A stretch of 37,641 nucleotides of DNA. It comes from an uncultured Clostridium sp. (GTDB taxonomy: Bacteria; Bacillota; Clostridia; Lachnospirales; Lachnospiraceae). A program made the position numbers and the translations under genes. Every line of letters begins with the position of its first letter. Position 1 is the first letter of the stretch. The stretch lies in the NCBI GenBank assembly GCA_946553025.1, contig CAMNRM010000051.1, positions 1 to 37,641 on the forward strand, read 5' to 3'. Shown in pieces: positions 33,885 to 37,641 of this stretch. The notes beneath the pieces were generated by a model. It had not been told where the DNA came from, ran no database searches, and worked only from the letters and a program-made list of their open reading frames with translations.

Positions 33885-34628
33885 TTAATGATATTCAATA
33901 AACTGTTGAATTCCACTATAATAATCATCTTTCAATTCTTGTTTTGCAAAATCATCTGCCTTTAATTCAAAATTAGCGTGCTTTACTACCGTTTTATTTA
34001 ACATTATAATTTTTTTCCCTTGAGATTCCTGCAAATAAAAATCAAGAACCACTTCATATCCTTGTTCTGGAAGTACAGTACTAAAATGTCCATTATTATC
34101 AACCAATTCCATAAAATCACAGGTCATGTCAAGGCTTGCCCCTGTAGAACCATCGTAGTAATGCCCCTGAATAATACCGTTCAAATGACTGTCAATTCTA
34201 ATAGCTGGATATCCCAGACCCAAAGGCATATATTCATCAGGCCATTCAATATATTTCGGCCAATAGTCTGCCAGAGCATAAACGCCGACATAAGAAACAG
34301 GCTGTACCGCCCCTGCTTCATTTCCATTGATAGTTACTGGTTGAGTTTGAACCAATCCATTAACAATCCATGCACCATTAGCATCCACAATATAATTATC
34401 TGGAGTCGCTGTATTGAGCAGGCAATAACCATCGCTGTTAAAATAATAACATTCAGCTATTCCATCACTATTTCCATCAATCCACTCCCAGCCATTAACT
34501 GGCCAGCTGCCGTCCCCACGATCATACCACCATCCATTTTCATTTGATTTCCATTCCCCTGCTATTGCCATTATTGATGCAGAAGCAGAAATCATCATTG
34601 TTGCTATCAATAACCTGCATCTTTTCAT
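33885..34628 (-). CDS. Secreted protein with cell-wall-binding-like repeats
   Basis: 247 residues. Signal peptide: MKRCRLLIATMMISASASIM followed by AIAG, with cleavage likely near residue 23. Residues 24-92 show aromatic/glycine repeats (EWKSNENGWWYDRGDGSWPV, NGWEWIDGNSDGIAECYYFN, SDGYCLL, VDANGAWIVNG) like choline-binding or cell-wall-binding repeats of Firmicutes. The C-terminal part is not recognised. It probably stays bound to the cell surface. The promoter at 34696-34724 and an AAGGAGG site support expression. It stands alone among AT-rich accessory genes. Confidence 0.82.
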   Translation of the reverse strand: MKRCRLLIATMMISASASIMAIAGEWKSNENGWWYDRGDGSWPVNGWEWIDGNSDGIAECYYFNSDGYCLLNTATPDNYIVDANGAWIVNGLVQTQPVTINGNEAGAVQPVSYVGVYALADYWPKYIEWPDEYMPLGLGYPAIRIDSHLNGIIQGHYYDGSTGASLDMTCDFMELVDNNGHFSTVLPEQGYEVVLDFYLQESQGKKIIMLNKTVVKHANFELKADDFAKQELKDDYYSGIQQFIEYH

Positions 34629-34695
34629 TAGATTAATCCTCCTTAATAACCTTTAGTATGAATCTAAATCCTGTTGTATCATTTATTTATTCCAT

Positions 34696-34724
34696 AATAT
34701 AACATAAATATGTCAATATTACAA
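34696..34724 (-). promoter_or_regulatory. Promoter of the secreted-protein gene
   Basis: Minus strand TTGTAA (34724-34719), 17-base spacer, TATATT (34701-34696), with a leader of about 60 bases. Confidence 0.5.
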
Positions 34725-34764
34725 TTCATCTTCAAAAATTTCGTATTTGTTGCTGTTCACTCAT

Positions 34765-35256
34765 TTACAGCAATGGACAACAACGGGCAAAATTCCAGTT
34801 CATAGGTTTCATCCGTCTGAATTTCCATCTCTGCTTTCGCAGTACCTGAATCTTCACATTCTCTTTATCCATTGTTCTGGGCGGTATAATAACAAATCCA
34901 TCGACATTTTTCGCCATCAAACTTTCAATTGCCATATAAAAATATTGGATATCATCATTCGTGTAGCACTAGAAAACGGTATAGCCCTGCTGAAACGCAT
35001 AAGCTGCCGTTTCTTCCGCTAACTGATGATAAAAAGCACTCTGCTCATCCGGTACAATCATTCCTAAAATCTTTACTTTTTTCGACTTTATAAAATCAAT
35101 GCCCGATTCCATCTGAAATTGCAGTTCTTTTTCCACATGCAGGATATGTTCTTTTGTATCTTCGGCAATCCTGAAGGGACGTCCATTCAGAACCAGTGAA
35201 GCTGTGCTTGGTTACACTCCTGCTGCCTTTGCAATATCTTTTACCTTTACTTTCAC
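34765..35256 (-). pseudogene. Broken LacI-family regulator
   Basis: From GTG 35256, after GAAGGAGAG, the frame reads MKVKVKDIAKAAGV, TAA, PSTASLVLNGRPFRIAEDTK, a clear LacI helix-turn-helix with a stop in the recognition helix. It continues KILGMIVPDEQSAFYHQLAE and AAYAFQQGYTVF, a TAG, then DDIQYFYMAIESLMAKNVDG and FVIIPPR before decaying after about 160 codons. The ribosome site is intact, so the loss seems recent. Its target genes are not apparent. Confidence 0.85.
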
Positions 35257-35456
35257 TTTATTCTCTCCTTCAGTAGTAAATATTAGTAAATTATTTGATA
35301 CAACATTTTATCTATTTTTGTCAATACATAAAAATATAGTGCGAATCTTTTGTGATATTGCCGCAATCGCAGGCCCCACAATCGTTGCTGGGTCAGTGCT
35401 TCCATATTGGCTTCGGTAAGCGATAATATTTACCGGAATCAGCTGCAAGGAAGAAA

Positions 35457-35530
35457 TTAGTGAAAGAATAGTGGAAATTAATGAAAAAATAGTGTAAATT
35501 AATGAAAGAATAGTGTAAAAATAGTGGAAT
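35457..35530. repeat. 21-bp tandem repeats upstream of fic
   Basis: Three adjacent units with consensus TTAATGAAAGAATAGTGTAAA at 35457-35477, 35478-35498 and 35499-35519, then a partial unit AATAGTGGAAT. The period equals two helical turns. The partial unit overlaps the probable -35 element of fic. The rest of 35257-35605 holds no gene I can support. Confidence 0.85.
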
Positions 35531-35553
35531 TCTTTTTCCTGCTGAGGTATAAT
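35525..35553 (+). promoter_or_regulatory. Probable fic promoter
   Basis: TGGAAT (poor -35, 35525-35530), 17-base spacer, TATAAT (35548-35553), about 50 bp before the fic start. The weak -35 overlapped by repeats suggests dependence on, or repression by, a repeat-binding protein. Confidence 0.5.
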
Positions 35554-35605
35554 CAATATAGAATCATCCAACAACTTTTGCCATTTTTGAGAGGAGAAAT
35601 AAGCG

Positions 35606-36721
35606 TTGATCAAAGTAACATTGACAAACAATATGCTGAAACTAATATCCGCCATTGACCAAAACAGGTTTTCGCTGAGTAATGTCCATATTCCTGCTTT
35701 GACGGCAAACAAACTCAGGAAAAATTCAAAAAAGAAAAGTTCCTACGCCTCCACCAAAATCGAAGGAAATCCATTGACAGAAAAACAAGTGAATGACGTA
35801 ATTGACAGCGACCCTCACCGACATTTTCTAAAACCCGAACAGGAAGTCAGGAATTATTTTCTGGCTTTAAATCTGCTAGAAAAGAAAGCAAAGAAAAAAG
35901 TCCCATTTTCTGAAGAATTAATCCTGGAAGTACAGGCTCTTGTAGAAAAGGGGGCTTCAAAAGAAAAAATCGGTTTGCGGGGTGCCATGCCGCCGGGATT
36001 TTTATTTGCTGTATATGATTCGGTAAATGGCAGCGCAGAATACATCCCCCCGGAATATATCGATATTCCTGAATTGTTAAAGGAATTAGTAAACTATGTC
36101 AACACAACGGATGATCACCCGCTTATTGTAGCTGCCGTGGTTCATTACCAGATAGTCACCATCCATCCATTTGAAGACGGCAACGGCAGGACTGCCCGGT
36201 TATTATCAGGATATATTTTAGACAGCGGCGGATATGGCTTTAACGGGATTGGTTCGTTAGAAGAATACTTTGCTTATGACGCAGAAGAATATTACCGTTC
36301 CCTGCAGATGGGCCTTCCGGTATTGTATTATTCCGGAAGGAAGAATCCTCCACACCCGGAAATCTGGGTTGAATATTTTTTGCGCATGGTTCATTTATAT
36401 TCATCCAAAGTGTGTGAACTGTCCAAAGAATCCGGAGAAAACGACTTGTATGCAGGACTTTCCTACCTGAACACAAAAGAAAAAGAATTATTGCTGTTTT
36501 TGCTCCAAAACCATCTTTACGAATTTACCCCAACTAAAGTCAGCAAAATGATTGGTGTAACTAATAAAACCGTTATTAACCGGTGCGTAAAACTCTCATC
36601 CAACGGCTTCCTCGTGCCAATAATTGTGAAAGAAAGAATCCGTTCTTATCAAGTCAGTGATTTTGCAAAATCCTATTCAAAAAATATTGTTCAATTCGTT
36701 TCCGTGTATGCCGCCGAATAA
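35606..36721 (+). CDS. Fic family protein with C-terminal winged helix
   Basis: 371 residues. The Fic core motif HPFEDGNGR is complete at 187-195. An N-terminal inhibitory helix motif STKIEG (49-54, Ser-xxx-Glu-Gly) marks a self-inhibited class II Fic protein. Fic proteins usually transfer AMP from ATP to a hydroxyl side chain of a target protein. The C-terminal part (YEFTPTKVSKMIGVTNKTVI, NRCVKLSSNGFLVP) is a winged helix that could bind DNA. TTG 35606 with GAGGAG about ten bases upstream is taken as start. No antitoxin gene adjoins. The tandem repeats upstream make autoregulation plausible. A short inverted repeat, ATGCCGC/GCGGCAT, overlaps the stop codon. Confidence 0.9.
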   Translation: MIKVTLTNNMLKLISAIDQNRFSLSNVHIPALTANKLRKNSKKKSSYASTKIEGNPLTEKQVNDVIDSDPHRHFLKPEQEVRNYFLALNLLEKKAKKKVPFSEELILEVQALVEKGASKEKIGLRGAMPPGFLFAVYDSVNGSAEYIPPEYIDIPELLKELVNYVNTTDDHPLIVAAVVHYQIVTIHPFEDGNGRTARLLSGYILDSGGYGFNGIGSLEEYFAYDAEEYYRSLQMGLPVLYYSGRKNPPHPEIWVEYFLRMVHLYSSKVCELSKESGENDLYAGLSYLNTKEKELLLFLLQNHLYEFTPTKVSKMIGVTNKTVINRCVKLSSNGFLVPIIVKERIRSYQVSDFAKSYSKNIVQFVSVYAAE

Positions 36722-36757
36722 GCGGCATGCACAGGACATAAACTTTTACCTAAGCCA

Positions 36758-37641
36758 TCAAAGTTCCAGCTGCCTCAGTTCTTGATTCGCTGTTTCGTAC
36801 AAATAGACCTTGTTCGACAGGATTTCTGACGGATCGAAAACTTTATTCATCTGCTTGAGCCGCATAAGTATATTTCGCGGTCGTATCGTGCCTTTTTTAT
36901 GAAGTCTGGCTTCACTGGTGCCCGTGAAAGCTATATAATAATCATCTCCGAAAAGCTCTGCTATACGCTTCATCACTCCGGGATAAAACATGGCAATTGC
37001 GCCGTTTATCTGCACTGTCGTTGTCACAATCGGCACTGCAAGCGGTGAAAGTGAAGTTATACTACTGTTCAATGCCATAAACGCACCTCTGCAATAAGGC
37101 GGATTGTCTAACTCCATCGGATTTAAGTACATACGCGGCGGTGCCATGATATACGTATTGCTCATCGCATTCTCCCACACTTCCTCTTCATCTATCCCCC
37201 ATGCCTGCATTAAGGATTTAGGTACCTTAACAGACAATACATCATGCCTTTTGCCATCATTTTCATCACTTACAAGAATATAAAGAACCAGCACCATATC
37301 GCCGATGTGCCTGTAAATATGGTCTTTCAATTCATATCGGTGGTCTTTGTAATTCAGCGGACGGATGAAAAGCTTGTCTTTTAACGGATCATACTCATTT
37401 TTTTCAATCAGATCCATAATTCCCAGTTCCATGAATTTTTTGCTGGTGTTGAACGAAGAAAGAATCTCTTCCCACACAGCTGCCCAGCTGCCTTTTTCAT
37501 ACATCTTATACAACTGCCCACAGTCAAATCTGCATATCTGTTCTCTCTTGCCCTTATATTGATACAGGATAATATAATCGCCAATGAGCACATCCGATTC
37601 CGTTTTGTGATACTTGATGTTTGTTTCACGTATAATAGAAA
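36758..37641 (-). CDS. DUF5688-like protein, 5' end beyond the window
   Basis: The frame is open from the right edge to the stop at 36758, about 294 residues; before the GTG at 37591 it already reads IIRETNIKYHKTESD, so the start lies outside. Recognisable parts are NTYIMAPPRMYLNPMELDNP, CRGAFMAL, INGAIAMFYPGVMKRIAELF, DDYYIAFTGTSEARLHKKGT and FDPSEILSNKVYLYE, as in DUF5688 proteins, a multicopy family I associate with Lachnospiraceae. The function is unknown; no membrane segment or catalytic motif is evident. It is convergent with fic. Confidence 0.75.
   Translation of the reverse strand, partial: SIIRETNIKYHKTESDVLIGDYIILYQYKGKREQICRFDCGQLYKMYEKGSWAAVWEEILSSFNTSKKFMELGIMDLIEKNEYDPLKDKLFIRPLNYKDHRYELKDHIYRHIGDMVLVLYILVSDENDGKRHDVLSVKVPKSLMQAWGIDEEEVWENAMSNTYIMAPPRMYLNPMELDNPPYCRGAFMALNSSITSLSPLAVPIVTTTVQINGAIAMFYPGVMKRIAELFGDDYYIAFTGTSEARLHKKGTIRPRNILMRLKQMNKVFDPSEILSNKVYLYETANQELRQLEL

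Noticed and set aside
35308-35712. Minus-strand hydrophobic frame through the tandem repeats
   Set aside because: The repeats create artificial Leu/Ile/Ser periodicity, the frame opposes the start of fic, and there is no ribosome site.
1-37641. CRISPR array, tRNA or rRNA genes, intact insertion sequence or prophage
   Set aside because: No regularly spaced repeats, cloverleaf sequences, conserved rRNA segments or complete transposase or phage genes were recognised by reading.

Overview
The window looks like a chromosomal segment of an anaerobic, gut-type clostridium, probably Lachnospiraceae. The basis is a DUF5688-type protein, an AAA-ATPase-like/PD-(D/E)XK protein, an Rpn-type nuclease, a canonical pyruvate:ferredoxin oxidoreductase (PFOR), clostridial AGGAGG ribosome sites, and no respiratory genes. 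No rRNA, tRNA or CRISPR array was recognised.

Layout. (1) 1-4292, minus strand: an aconitase-superfamily hydratase followed by citrate (or citramalate) lyase citD-citE-citF; citF runs off the left edge. A LysR regulator (4641-5564) is divergent and a CTATACAC/GTGTATA palindrome lies in the hydratase promoter. (2) 5577-7280: an AT-rich three-gene cassette (unknown protein, 129-residue P-loop NTPase, unknown protein) with its own promoter. It lies between lysR and a partial second copy of lysR that lost exactly 587 bp between two 9-bp repeats. (3) 7770-12479: accessory zone with an AAA/nuclease protein, a mosaic remnant of a CitMHS transporter fused to a response regulator, a two-gene chromate-transporter-type pair and a GNAT acetyltransferase. 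(4) 12583-23703, minus strand: a seven-gene operon in the order PFOR, aconitase paralogue without cluster ligands, LeuD-LeuC fusion, phosphate acyltransferase, 2-hydroxycarboxylate transporter, butyrate-kinase-type kinase, isopropylmalate-dehydrogenase-type enzyme. A divergent LacI regulator (24050) and a second plus-strand unit (carboxyltransferase-like protein plus CMD-family protein, 25348-27233) carry the same operator. (5) 27434-32382: a PucR-type regulator divergent from an APC permease, then a DUF362 protein and a metallo-beta-lactamase-fold protein in one frame separated by a single TAG. (6) 32437-37641: Rpn-type nuclease, IS remnant, secreted protein, broken lacI, Fic protein behind 21-bp tandem repeats, and a partial DUF5688 gene.

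How the genes may work together. The operon in (4) contains every step of an energy-conserving oxidation: import of a 2-hydroxy-dicarboxylate, isomerisation, oxidative decarboxylation to a 2-oxoacid, oxidation to acyl-CoA with reduced ferredoxin, then acyl-phosphate and ATP. Citramalate to propionate is my preferred reading; 2-isopropylmalate to isovalerate is the alternative. This is inference from gene content. The most unusual single proteins are the aconitase paralogue lacking all three Fe-S cysteine positions, the small-domain-first LeuD-LeuC fusion, and the carboxyltransferase with Glu in place of the family's metal-binding lysine. The best candidate for an undescribed system of another kind is the three-gene cassette in (2).
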